Source of the DNA: Chloroflexota bacterium
GTDB lineage: Bacteria; Chloroflexota; Limnocylindria; Limnocylindrales; CSP1-4
DNA length: 64,000 nucleotides
Reading direction: 5' to 3'
Assembly (NCBI GenBank): GCA_027364875.1
Contig: DAHXON010000008.1
Span: 1-64,000, forward strand
Shown in pieces: positions 22,613 to 31,837 of the stretch. Positions within the stretch are counted from its first letter, which is position 1. Each line of letters starts with the position of its first letter. Under the pieces are notes generated by a model. It made no database searches. It was not told where the DNA came from and was given only the letters and a program-made list of their open reading frames with translations. The position numbers and the translations under genes are program-made.

Positions 22613-23071
22613 ATGCATCTGTCCGGCGAAACCGAAATCGCTGCGAGTCGCCAGCGGGTATGGGAGGCGATCAGCGATCCATCCACGGCCGTGGCGAACG
22701 ACGACAGCGGGCAGGCACGGGTCGAGAAGATCGACGATCGCCACTATCGGGTCACCGTCACGCCGGCCGGCTCGCCGATCCCGATGAACGTGACCCTGGA
22801 CCTCGAGCTGACCGAGCTGTCCGAACCGTCGAGAGTGGCCGCGGCGATCTCGGGCGCGGTGATGGGTGGTCCGATCAACGGAACCGGATACATCGAGCTG
22901 TCCGAGCTGGCTCCGAAGCTGACGCGCGCCGAATGGGAGGCCGATGCCACGCTGGGCGGCCTGCTGGGCGGCTTCGAGCCGATGCTCGCCGGCCCGATCC
23001 AGGGCGGCGCCGAGCAGGGTTTCGAGTCGCTCAAGCTCCGCCTCGAGGCCGAGGAAGCGGCCGCGAGCTAA
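22613..23071 (+). CDS. CoxG-like SRPBCC protein
   Basis: MHLSGETEIAASRQRVWEAISDPSTAV...; AGGAGGAA SD. Confidence 0.75.
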   Translation: MHLSGETEIAASRQRVWEAISDPSTAVANDDSGQARVEKIDDRHYRVTVTPAGSPIPMNVTLDLELTELSEPSRVAAAISGAVMGGPINGTGYIELSELAPKLTRAEWEADATLGGLLGGFEPMLAGPIQGGAEQGFESLKLRLEAEEAAAS

Positions 23072-23679
23072 CGCTGCCGGGTGTACAGGCCCGTCAGCTG
23101 CGTCTGGCCCAGCAGTACGGCCTTTACCGCCGTGCGAATCTCCGCGGCAGTCGGAGTACCGCTGACAGTCAACGTCCTGGAGAGGGCGTACAGCGTGAAC
23201 TGGTAGTGGTGCGTGCCGCCGGGCGGACACGGGCCGCCCCATCCGGTCCGGCCAAAGTCGTTGCGACCCTGCGGCGGTTGGGCCGTCGCGGAGACGCCTT
23301 CGGGCAAACCGGTCTCGCTGCCGGGGATGTTGTAGACGACCCAATGGATGAACCCGCGGGCGTCCGGATCGTCGACGATCAGGGCGAACGCCGCTGTCCC
23401 GGCCGGAGCGCCTTGCCAGCTGAGGGCAGGTGAGACGTCGCGCCCGTCGCACGAGTGTTTGACGGGAATTGCGCCGCCGTCGGCGAAACTCGGACTTGTG
23501 AGCACGAATCCGGCCATGTCTGTCTCCCCGGGCAATGCAGCGGAATCCGAAGCGGCCCTCGCGGGCGGCGCAACCGGCGTACCGGCCGGCACCTGAGCCC
23601 CCGAACAGCCGGAACACAGCAAAGCAGCCGCCAGTGCTCCGGCGAGCCGCAAGTCGACCAATCGCCGACCGCCGTTCAC
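23068..23679 (-). CDS. YbhB/YbcL (PEBP) family protein, probable lipoprotein
   Basis: IPVKHSCDGRDVSPALSWQGAPAGTAAFALIVDDPDARGFIHWVVYNIP; signal peptide with CSGC. Confidence 0.9.
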   Translation of the reverse strand: MNGGRRLVDLRLAGALAAALLCSGCSGAQVPAGTPVAPPARAASDSAALPGETDMAGFVLTSPSFADGGAIPVKHSCDGRDVSPALSWQGAPAGTAAFALIVDDPDARGFIHWVVYNIPGSETGLPEGVSATAQPPQGRNDFGRTGWGGPCPPGGTHHYQFTLYALSRTLTVSGTPTAAEIRTAVKAVLLGQTQLTGLYTRQR

Positions 23680-23778
23680 CCGCGCAGCATCGGCCCGGAC
23701 CCGGAACAGGTCAAGCCGCCTGACGGCCTGACTCGGTTCCGCCCCGGACTCGATTGGCCCCGTCGGGCTCTCGCCCGG

Positions 23779-24855
23779 TCAGCCTCGATAGGTCTTGCGA
23801 GCCTGCGTGTCTTCGGAGACGTGCCGGACCATCTTCGAGAACTGTCGAGCCCTCTCGCGACGCAGCGCCGGAGGCGGCAGCTCGGCCAGCTCCGCCGTGA
23901 GCTTCTGGTAGCTGCGCAGGCGCCGACGGTCGATCCGCCCGTCTTCGATAGCTGCTCTCACCGCGCAACCCGGCTCGCGGTCGTGACGGCAGTCCGCGAA
24001 CCGGCATTCGGCGGCGATTTCGGCGATGTCCGTGAACGTCGCCTCCACTCCGTCGTCCGCGTCCCACAGGCCCAGCTCTCGCATGCCCGGGGTGTCGACC
24101 ATGAGCGCTCCGCCGGGCAGCCTGAACAGCTCCCGGTGGGTGGTGGTGTGGCGGCCTCGAGAGTCGTCCTCGCGGATCTCGCGCGTGAGCATCAATAGCT
24201 GGCCGGCGAGCCGATTGAGAAGCGTCGATTTGCCCACGCCCGACGAGCCGACGAGAGCCAGAGTCCGGCCCGGCCGGAACCAGCCTTCGACGGCCTCGAT
24301 GCCTTCGCCGGTGACCGCGCTGAGGGCGACCGCGGCAATGCCGAGCTCGGCGGCAAGACGAGCTGCCGTCTCCTCTCCGTCGGGGACCAGATCCGTCTTG
24401 GTCAGGAGCAGAACCGGCTCCACGCGGGCGTCGCGGCCCATGGCCACGTACCGTTCGAGCCGCTGGGGGTTGAGGTCGCCGTTGAGCGACGTGGCGATGA
24501 ACAGCGTGTCCACATTGGCGGCCAGGAGCTGCGAACCGAGCTGGGTGCCCGCCGCACGTCGCCGGAACACCGACTGGCGCGGCACGATCGCGTCGATGCG
24601 GACTTCGCCGCTGTGCTGCGACGCCACGCAGCCGACCCAATCGCCGACGGCCGGCAGCTCTCCCGGGCCCGCCTGATGGCGGAACCTGCCGGTAGGGCTT
24701 GCCGGCCGCTCGCCGCCTTGTGTGATGACCACCCAGGCTCCGCGATGCTGAGCTACGACCCGGCCTGGTTCCAGGCCCACGGCCGCGTGCGGCTCGAAGG
24801 CCCGGGACCAGGTCTCGTTCCAGCCCCAATCGTCGAGGTTCAGAAGAACGTCCAT
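23779..24855 (-). CDS. rsgA: Ribosome small-subunit-dependent GTPase A
   Basis: Circularly permuted GTPase: LLTKTDLV, VGSSGVGKSTLLNRL, DTPGMRELGLW, C-rich zinc site. Confidence 0.93.
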   Translation of the reverse strand: MDVLLNLDDWGWNETWSRAFEPHAAVGLEPGRVVAQHRGAWVVITQGGERPASPTGRFRHQAGPGELPAVGDWVGCVASQHSGEVRIDAIVPRQSVFRRRAAGTQLGSQLLAANVDTLFIATSLNGDLNPQRLERYVAMGRDARVEPVLLLTKTDLVPDGEETAARLAAELGIAAVALSAVTGEGIEAVEGWFRPGRTLALVGSSGVGKSTLLNRLAGQLLMLTREIREDDSRGRHTTTHRELFRLPGGALMVDTPGMRELGLWDADDGVEATFTDIAEIAAECRFADCRHDREPGCAVRAAIEDGRIDRRRLRSYQKLTAELAELPPPALRRERARQFSKMVRHVSEDTQARKTYRG

Positions 24856-24857
24856 CG

Positions 24858-25658
24858 TCAACCCACCCTCTTGAGCTTGCCGGTTCGCTTGGCGTACTTC
24901 TCGGCCTGGCCGAAGCCCCAGAGCCCCAGCGGGATGAAGGCGACGGCCGTGATCAGCAGGGGCCAGAGATCCGGAAGGAGATCCGGGATCGACGCCCCGT
25001 CGATCAACGCGCGGCGGACGGCGTCGAGGACGTAGGTCGCCGGCGAGATTCGTGAGATCAGCTGCATCCACTCCGGCAGCACCGTGGTGGGGTAGTAGAC
25101 CCCGCTCACGAGCAGCAGGCACGACTGCAGCACGAAAACCATCTGAGAGCCGCGCTCGACTGACATCATCGGCAGTATCGCCGCGAGCATGCCGATTCCG
25201 ATCAGGCTCAGAGAACCGACGGCCATGAAGACGGCGGCCGCCGGGAGGTTGGCCTTGCCGAGGTCGAGCGAGAAGAACAGAGCCAGCACGATCAACAGAA
25301 TGGTCGTGTGGATCAGCCCGTAGATGACGGCGTAGAGGGCCGATCCGAGCAGCTGCACGGACCGGCGAACCGGGGCCATCATCGTGTATTCGAGGGTGCC
25401 TTCCCAGCGCTCCCAGGTGATCGTGTCGCCGATCGACTGGAAGACCACCGAGAGGTAGTTCCAGAAGACGGCGCCCACGACCAGGAGCATGAGCAGGCGC
25501 CGGTCGCCGATCGATTGGCCGATCAGCGAGACCGACAGCGCGCCCGCGACGGCGTAGACGAGGAAGGCGGCTTCCCAGCCGATGTAGCGCTTGGTCAGGT
25601 TGAAGTTGCGCTCGACGAAGGCGTAGCTCGCCCGCGCCTCGCGCGTGAGAGAGGTCAA
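24858..25658 (-). CDS. ABC-2 type transporter permease
   Basis: 6-TM pattern, YYPTTVLPEWMQLISRISPATYVLDAVR; TTG start after AGGAG. Confidence 0.88.
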   Translation of the reverse strand: MTSLTREARASYAFVERNFNLTKRYIGWEAAFLVYAVAGALSVSLIGQSIGDRRLLMLLVVGAVFWNYLSVVFQSIGDTITWERWEGTLEYTMMAPVRRSVQLLGSALYAVIYGLIHTTILLIVLALFFSLDLGKANLPAAAVFMAVGSLSLIGIGMLAAILPMMSVERGSQMVFVLQSCLLLVSGVYYPTTVLPEWMQLISRISPATYVLDAVRRALIDGASIPDLLPDLWPLLITAVAFIPLGLWGFGQAEKYAKRTGKLKRVG

Positions 25659-25713
25659 CTGAGTACTCCTCGTGGAGTGGGGGAGTGGCCCGGCAGGGCC
25701 GCGGCCGCGAACG

Positions 25714-25959
25714 TCACCGCCGGGCCGCAAGTTCGCCGACGGAGCCGCACGGATCGCGAACGATCCGAGCGCCTCGAGCGTCGTCGGCCCCGATCGCGAC
25801 GCCGAGCTTCACGACCCCGCGACCGACTCGCTGGCGAATCGACCGCGGGGGCCGGGCCGATACGGATCGCTCGGCCAGGGCCGCTCGCCGCATGAGCCGC
25901 AGCTCGATCTCGCGCTGGCGCTCCTTGTGAATCATCTGGGCAATCTGGTACTGGAACAT
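25714..25959 (-). CDS. Small basic protein between ABC permease and ATPase genes
   Basis: MFQYQIAQMIHKERQREIELRLMRRAALAERS...; SD AAAGGA. Confidence 0.5.
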   Translation of the reverse strand: MFQYQIAQMIHKERQREIELRLMRRAALAERSVSARPPRSIRQRVGRGVVKLGVAIGADDARGARIVRDPCGSVGELAARR

Positions 25960-26042
25960 TGGGTTGTCCTTTCGGAGTTGATTTCGTTTGTCGTGGGAGC
26001 GGACGTAGCGCCCGTCTCCGGTGTCGATCACGGCCATCGCCA

Positions 26043-26939
26043 CTATTCCTCCTCGGCTTCGCCCTCTTCGATGTCGTCGTCGAGGGAGCGGCCGGTGTAC
26101 TGCATGAACACGCTTTCCAGCGTGGGTTGGAGTCCGTAGTCGGCGGCCACAGTGGCCTTGAGCCGGATCGGCGTGTCCTCGGCCGTCAGCTTCCCGCCGG
26201 CCAAGATTCCGATCCGCCCGCACAGCCGTTCCGCTTCGGCCAGGTCGTGCGTCGTGAGCACGATCGTGGCGTCGTGAGTGGCCTGGAGCTCTTCGATGAA
26301 CGACTGGACGTCGAGCTTGGAGCGCGGATCCAGTCCGGTGGTCGGCTCGTCGAGGAGCAGCAGCGTGGGGCTGGTCAACAGGGCTCGCGCTATGGCGACC
26401 TTCTGCTGCATGCCCCGGCTCATCTGCTCCACCGGCCGGCTCATCCGCTTCTCGCCGATGCCCAACCGGCCCATGATCCGGACCGCTTCCTTGCGGGCGG
26501 CCCGCGGGTCGAGGCCGTAAAGGCGGGCGGCGAACGAGAGGTTCTCCGCAGGCGAGAGCTTCTTGAAGAAGGCGGCGTCGACGCTGACCCGATTGATCAG
26601 CCGCTTGACCGCCATCTCCTCGCGGACGAGGTCGTGGCCGAAGACTTCGACCCGGCCCTCGTCGAGGGTCAGAAGACCGCTGACGAGGCGGATGAACGTG
26701 GACTTGCCGCTGCCGTTGGCTCCGAGGAGCCCGTAGATCTCGCCACGCTCCAACCGGATCGAGACGTCGTCCACCGCCACTACCGGCGGTTTGCGCCGGT
26801 CGACCTTGAAGCGCTTGGTGACGCGCTCGACGAGCAGCGCCGCCGGCGACGGCAGGGGTCGCACTACCGGCTGGTGAGACGGCGCGTCAGCGTTGTTGCT
26901 GACCGGCGATTGATTGTTGTCCAGGACCGCGATGCTCAT
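26043..26939 (-). CDS. ABC transporter ATP-binding protein
   Basis: GANGSGKST Walker A, LLLDEPTTGLD, SRGMQQKVAIARAL; GGAGGTGA SD. Confidence 0.92.
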   Translation of the reverse strand: MSIAVLDNNQSPVSNNADAPSHQPVVRPLPSPAALLVERVTKRFKVDRRKPPVVAVDDVSIRLERGEIYGLLGANGSGKSTFIRLVSGLLTLDEGRVEVFGHDLVREEMAVKRLINRVSVDAAFFKKLSPAENLSFAARLYGLDPRAARKEAVRIMGRLGIGEKRMSRPVEQMSRGMQQKVAIARALLTSPTLLLLDEPTTGLDPRSKLDVQSFIEELQATHDATIVLTTHDLAEAERLCGRIGILAGGKLTAEDTPIRLKATVAADYGLQPTLESVFMQYTGRSLDDDIEEGEAEEE

Positions 26940-27048
26940 CGGCTCACCTCCGTTTCGGAAGGTGGCTCGCGGCGAGGGAATGACCGCGAGCCGAGGTGGG
27001 AAGGGAACGGGGCTCGCGGCCGGCCCGGACACTCGGTCTACGGGCATC

Positions 27049-27081
27049 AAAAAAGCCGGGGCCCAGATCTGGCCCACGGCT
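27049..27081 (-). terminator. Intrinsic terminator-like hairpin upstream of ABC exporter operon
   Basis: Minus strand GCCGTGGGCCAGATCTGGGCCCCGGC followed by T6. Confidence 0.65.
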
Positions 27082-27245
27082 CAGAGGTTCGTCCTGGCGG
27101 TTCTACCGCCCCGGAACTACTCGGTGGGCACAGATCTCCCGCACACAGCGGGGCTGCCGTTCGCGAGAACGGTCCCTGCCGTGGCCTTGAGGCGAATGCA
27201 GTTCACCGAGCTACCTCACTAGCTGCTACCGGGCGGTAAGCCCGG
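27049..27245 (-). ncRNA. Candidate structured leader (riboswitch/attenuator-like)
   Basis: Long-range CTCGGTG/CACCGAG closing helix around two clean hairpins, plus flanking hairpins and terminator. Confidence 0.5.
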
Positions 27246-27381
27246 CGAAATGTACGGAAGTACGACGGACGTGTCAACCGTTAGTACGTCAGGTGACGTT
27301 TCTCGGATCACCCGGAGTTCAGATCGAGGCGGACAGACGGCTCCGGAGCTCCACCAGCCGGCTGCTGTCGCGGACGATCAG

Positions 27382-28395
27382 CTACGGCTCCACGACGATC
27401 TGCTCGGGGGCCGGCTCCAGGACGCGCCGGGCCTGCCTGCTCCGTTCGATCATCGCGTCGATAGTGTGCACGTCGAGCACGCCGGCATCGGCGAGCGGCT
27501 GGTTGACGGTCGTGAGCGGGGGCCAGAAGTGGGACGACTCGGCGATGTTGTCGACGCCGACCACGGCAATGTCCTCAGGGATCTGCCTGCCGACCGTGTG
27601 TGCCGCGTGCATGAGGCCCAGGGCCATCTGGTCGTTGCTGGCGAAGACGGCGTCGAGGTCGGGGCAGGTCTCGAGAAGCCGGTACAGTGCCTGCTCACCG
27701 CAGGCCACGGTCCAGTCACCCTCGACGATCAGGCAATCCTCGGCTTCGCGGCCGGTGGCCTCGATGGTTTCGCGCCAGCCGGCGAGACGCTGCCGCGCCT
27801 CCCACCAGCTCATCGGACCGGTGACTATGCCGATATGCCGCGCGCCTCCGTCGAGCAGGTGCTGGGTCGCGAGACGCCCCATCGCGGCGTTGTCGATGCT
27901 GACGGTTGGGAACTGGCTCCGGCCGTTCATCGGGCCGACCAGCAGCACGGGGCCGTTGCCGTCGATACCGCCGGATCGAGCCCAGCTCCGATTGTCGCCG
28001 ACCTCGGGCACGGCCCAGATGATGCCGTCCACCTGCCGGGCGCGCAGCCCCGTCAGGATCGAGTCGGCGTCGACCGTCTCGGGGTCGAGGATCAGCGTGA
28101 GGGAGATGCCGTAGCCCATTTCGGCCGCTGTCCGCTCGATTGCGCCGACTATGCGTGACGGGCCGAAGTACTCGAGTCCGTACGCCACGACCCCGAGCTG
28201 ATGGCTGCGGCCCTGGGTCAGCCCCCGCGCGAGCATGTTGGGGGCGTAGCCGGTCTCCCGGATCACCTCCTGGACGCGTTCGAGGGTCTCCGGCGCAACG
28301 TCAGGGCGGTTGTTGATGACGCGCGACACGGTCTGCGTCGAGACGCCGGCGGCCGCCGCGACGTCGCGGATGGTCGGACGCTTCGACTTGGCCAT
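27382..28395 (-). CDS. LacI family transcriptional regulator
   Basis: TIRDVAAAAGVSTQTVSRVINNRPDVAPETLERV HTH. Confidence 0.95.
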   Translation of the reverse strand: MAKSKRPTIRDVAAAAGVSTQTVSRVINNRPDVAPETLERVQEVIRETGYAPNMLARGLTQGRSHQLGVVAYGLEYFGPSRIVGAIERTAAEMGYGISLTLILDPETVDADSILTGLRARQVDGIIWAVPEVGDNRSWARSGGIDGNGPVLLVGPMNGRSQFPTVSIDNAAMGRLATQHLLDGGARHIGIVTGPMSWWEARQRLAGWRETIEATGREAEDCLIVEGDWTVACGEQALYRLLETCPDLDAVFASNDQMALGLMHAAHTVGRQIPEDIAVVGVDNIAESSHFWPPLTTVNQPLADAGVLDVHTIDAMIERSRQARRVLEPAPEQIVVEP

Positions 28396-28444
28396 GGCGC
28401 TGTGCTCCTCCCTGTGCGATCGGACGCGCTCAGATGATTCTGTC

Positions 28445-28463
28445 GCATCGACAGGTTCGATGC
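28445..28463. promoter_or_regulatory. Perfect 7-5-7 palindrome upstream of lacI-type gene
   Basis: GCATCGA-CAGGT-TCGATGC. Confidence 0.5.
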
Positions 28464-28598
28464 ATTCGTTTTCATGCGGCTGGTCGCACGGTCCGCGACT
28501 CGCCCGGGCCGGCGCCCCGGGGAGCGGGCGCGGTGGCCGGGCCCGTCTTTCGCCTATTGACTCGGCGTGCGGCCGCTGATAGCCTGTTACCGCTCCCG

Positions 28599-28620
28599 TT
28601 ACCGTTACCGGGAACGATAA
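28599..28620. promoter_or_regulatory. Candidate LacI-family operator
   Basis: TTACCGTTACCGGGAACGATAA, 18/22 positions agree with its own reverse complement; in the divergent lacI/ABC intergenic region. Confidence 0.5.
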
Positions 28621-29134
28621 CATCGGTTGGACCGTCTCGCAATGAGTAGTCCGGGGAACGGAGAAGCCCCAGGCAAAGGCTCTTATCTGCGAAGGCGGGG
28701 AAGCGGCGAACGCAACAGCAGCGGAGGCGGCTTCGAGGCGACTGCCGTGGGAGGCGGCGATCCTCGATGCGGCGGAGGACGGATAGCCGAGATCGGGTGA
28801 GGCCACCGGCCAGCCGGGAAGACAGCCAGGTGGCTGGCGGCTGATAGACCGGTCTTCGTCATACGGCACGTCCATGGCGGGTCGGAGTGCGAGTCCAGCC
28901 TTGTGGAGACCCTGGATTCGGGCCCCAGCCCTGACCGCGACCGCTTGCGAGCGTACGGCCCTGCCTGTCGCGACCGAGGAGGTGTGGATGACCCTAGGCG
29001 CCAGTTGACCCGCGATGGAGGCGAGATACCGCACGAGTCAGTGGAGAGACGGGCAGCGAGGCAGCACGGGTCTGCCTCAGCCAGATGAGTGCAGGACACC
29101 GCCACAACTGCCCCAGACACGGAGAGACCACCAG

Positions 29135-30139
29135 ATGACCAACTCTCGGACTATCCGGATCGCCGCGGCGATCGCAGTTACGGCCCTTCTGGCCGGCTGC
29201 TCGGCGAGTGCAGCCACCCCCCCAGCCACCGCCAAGACCTACACGTACAAGGACATGACGGTCGGGTTCATCCAGACCGGTTCTGAGTCCGGCTGGCGCG
29301 CGGCCAACACCTCGTCCTTCAACGAAGACGCCAAGTCCAAGGGCATCACCCTCAAGTTCTACGATTCGCAGAACAAGATCGAGAACCAGATCACGGCCTT
29401 CAACCAGTTCATCCAGGATCCCCAGGTCAACGTCATCGTTCTCGCCGCAGTCGGCACCACCGGCTACGACGACGTTCTCAAGCAGGCCAAGGCCGCCGGC
29501 AAGGTCGTCGTCCTTGAAGACCGCCGCATCGAGGCCGACTCGAGCCTGTACTACACGTACATCGGGTCCGACTTCAACGCCGAGGGCCAGAAGGGCGCCA
29601 AGGCGATGTGCGATCTCCTGAAGAACAGCACGGGCAAGAAGGTCGTCGAGATCGGTGGCGACCAGGCTGCCTCCGCGGCGATCGACCGCGCCAAGGGCTT
29701 CCGCGAGAAGATGGGTGACTGCGGCATCACCGTCACCGCCACCCAGTCTGCCCCGGGTTGGGATCCCGTCCAGGGCAAGGCGATCATGGAAGCCTATCTG
29801 AAGAACAGCAAGGACATCCAGGGCGTCTACGCGCACAACGACGAGCTGGCCATTGCTGCCATCCAGGCCATCGAGGCTGCCGGCCTGACGCCCGGCAAGG
29901 ACATCCAGGTCGTCGGCTTCGACGCCACGGCAAACGGCTTCAAGTACCTCATCAGCGGCAAGCTCGGTGCCGACATCGAGTGCAACCCGCTTCTGGCCCC
30001 CCAGGTCTACGAAGCGGCCCTCAAGGCCCTCAACGGCGACAACAGCGTTCCGAAGTGGGTTCCCTCCCAGGAAGGCGAGTTCTTCGCCGCCCAGGGCGCG
30101 GCGACCCTTCAGTCGATCCTCGACACCCGCAAGTACTAG
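29135..30139 (+). CDS. Sugar ABC transporter substrate-binding lipoprotein
   Basis: LLAGC lipobox; periplasmic-binding fold: VGFIQTGSESGWRAANTSSF, VYAHNDELAIAAIQAIEAAG. Confidence 0.92.
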   Translation: MTNSRTIRIAAAIAVTALLAGCSASAATPPATAKTYTYKDMTVGFIQTGSESGWRAANTSSFNEDAKSKGITLKFYDSQNKIENQITAFNQFIQDPQVNVIVLAAVGTTGYDDVLKQAKAAGKVVVLEDRRIEADSSLYYTYIGSDFNAEGQKGAKAMCDLLKNSTGKKVVEIGGDQAASAAIDRAKGFREKMGDCGITVTATQSAPGWDPVQGKAIMEAYLKNSKDIQGVYAHNDELAIAAIQAIEAAGLTPGKDIQVVGFDATANGFKYLISGKLGADIECNPLLAPQVYEAALKALNGDNSVPKWVPSQEGEFFAAQGAATLQSILDTRKY

Positions 30140-30316
30140 TCACGAATCGGGCGTCCGGCCCTCCGCCGGCGCCTGATTCCCAGGGCGATGAGGAGGAGTG
30201 GCACCAGCTTCTCCTCATCGCACCTCCAGGCGTCCTCGCCGCAGCCTCATCTACCAGACCCAGCCCTCGTTCCGGTCGCCCCCATGCCCGGGCCGACGGC
30301 TCCAGACGGTGACTTC

Positions 30317-31837
30317 ATGCCAGACTCGAGCCGCGACATCGTAGTAATGAAGGGCATAGACAAGTCCTTCCCGGGCGTGCACGCGCTCCAGAACGTGGAC
30401 TTCTCCCTGGCCACAGGCGAGATCCATGCGCTGGTAGGGGAAAACGGAGCCGGCAAGTCCACCCTGATCAAGATCCTGACCGGTGTGGATCGGGCAGACC
30501 GCGGGACGATCGAAGTCGATGGCAAGACCGTCTCGATTCGCAACCCGCTCCACGCGCAGGAGATGGGGATCAGCACGGTCTACCAGGAAGTCAACCTGTG
30601 CCCCAACCTGACGGTTGCGGAGAACATCCTGATCGGGCGCCAGCCTTCGCGCCTCGGCAGCGTGGACTGGAATTCCCTGAACAAGCGCGCGGCGGAATAC
30701 CTTCGCGAGCTGGACGTCGACATCGACGTGACTCGAACCCTCGGCTCGTACTCCGTCGCGATCCAGCAGATGGCGGCCATCGCACGGGCGCTCGTGATAT
30801 CGAACGCCAAGGTCCTGATCCTCGATGAGCCGACCTCGAGCCTGACTCAGCACGAGACCGATCAGCTGTTCAAGGTGATGCGGAAGCTCAAGAGCGAGGG
30901 CATCGCGATCGTCTTCATCACCCACTTCCTGGACCAGGTCTACGGGGTGACGGACCGGGTCACCGTTCTGCGGAACGGCACGCTGGTGGGAACGTACGAG
31001 ACGAACTCGCTGTCCCGGCTCGAGCTCATCCGGTTGATGCTGGGGCGGAGCATCACCGACCTCGACGACATGACGGCCCACAAGATCGAGTCGAGCCTGC
31101 ACATCTCCGCGGAGACGCTGATAGAGGCCAAAGAGCTCGGTCTGTCGAACTCAGTCGATCCGTTCGACCTGAAGCTGCACGCGGGCGAGGTGGTGGGGCT
31201 CGCCGGACTGCTCGGCTCGGGGCGGACGGAAGTCGCGAACCTGCTCTTCGGGGTCGATCGACCCGACTCGGGCCAGCTCGTGATGGACGGCAAGGTCGTG
31301 GACGACTTCTCGCCGGCCGCCTCCATCGAGCGTGGCGTGGCTCTGTGCCCGGAGGACCGCAAAGTCGAGGGCATCGTCGGCGACCTGACCGTCCGGGAGA
31401 ACATCGTCCTGGCGCTGCAGGCGAGGCAGGGCTGGTTCAGGCGGATCGGCAAGAAGCGGCAGATGGAGATCGCCGACCGCTACATCAAGCTGCTGAACAT
31501 CAGCACCCCCACCGCGGACCAGCAGGTCAAGAACCTGAGCGGCGGCAATCAGCAGAAGGTGATCCTGGCCCGCTGGCTGGCCGCCCACCCCAAGCTCCTG
31601 ATCCTCGACGAGCCCACCAGGGGCATCGACGTGGGCACCAAGGCGGACATACAGAAGCTCGTCCTTTCTCTGGCTGAAGAAGGGACCTCTTGCGTTTTCA
31701 TCTCGTCCGAGCTCGACGAGGTTCTCCGGACCAGCCATCGGATCGTCGTGATGCGTGACCGCGAGAAGGTCATGGAGTTCTCAGGGAAGGTCGACGAGAA
31801 GGAGATCATGCAGGCGATCGCGGGAAGTGAGTCATGA
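30317..31837 (+). CDS. Sugar ABC transporter ATP-binding protein (tandem domains)
   Basis: GENGAGKSTLIKILTG, LSGGNQQKVILARWL, LDEPTRGIDVGTKADI. Confidence 0.95.
   Translation: MPDSSRDIVVMKGIDKSFPGVHALQNVDFSLATGEIHALVGENGAGKSTLIKILTGVDRADRGTIEVDGKTVSIRNPLHAQEMGISTVYQEVNLCPNLTVAENILIGRQPSRLGSVDWNSLNKRAAEYLRELDVDIDVTRTLGSYSVAIQQMAAIARALVISNAKVLILDEPTSSLTQHETDQLFKVMRKLKSEGIAIVFITHFLDQVYGVTDRVTVLRNGTLVGTYETNSLSRLELIRLMLGRSITDLDDMTAHKIESSLHISAETLIEAKELGLSNSVDPFDLKLHAGEVVGLAGLLGSGRTEVANLLFGVDRPDSGQLVMDGKVVDDFSPAASIERGVALCPEDRKVEGIVGDLTVRENIVLALQARQGWFRRIGKKRQMEIADRYIKLLNISTPTADQQVKNLSGGNQQKVILARWLAAHPKLLILDEPTRGIDVGTKADIQKLVLSLAEEGTSCVFISSELDEVLRTSHRIVVMRDREKVMEFSGKVDEKEIMQAIAGSES

Noticed and set aside
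27120-27245. M-box or T-box identity for the ABC leader
   Set aside because: Only short partial resemblance (GTGAGG...CTC; GGTAGAACCGCC); conserved AGAGACG and T-box bulge sequences are not found.
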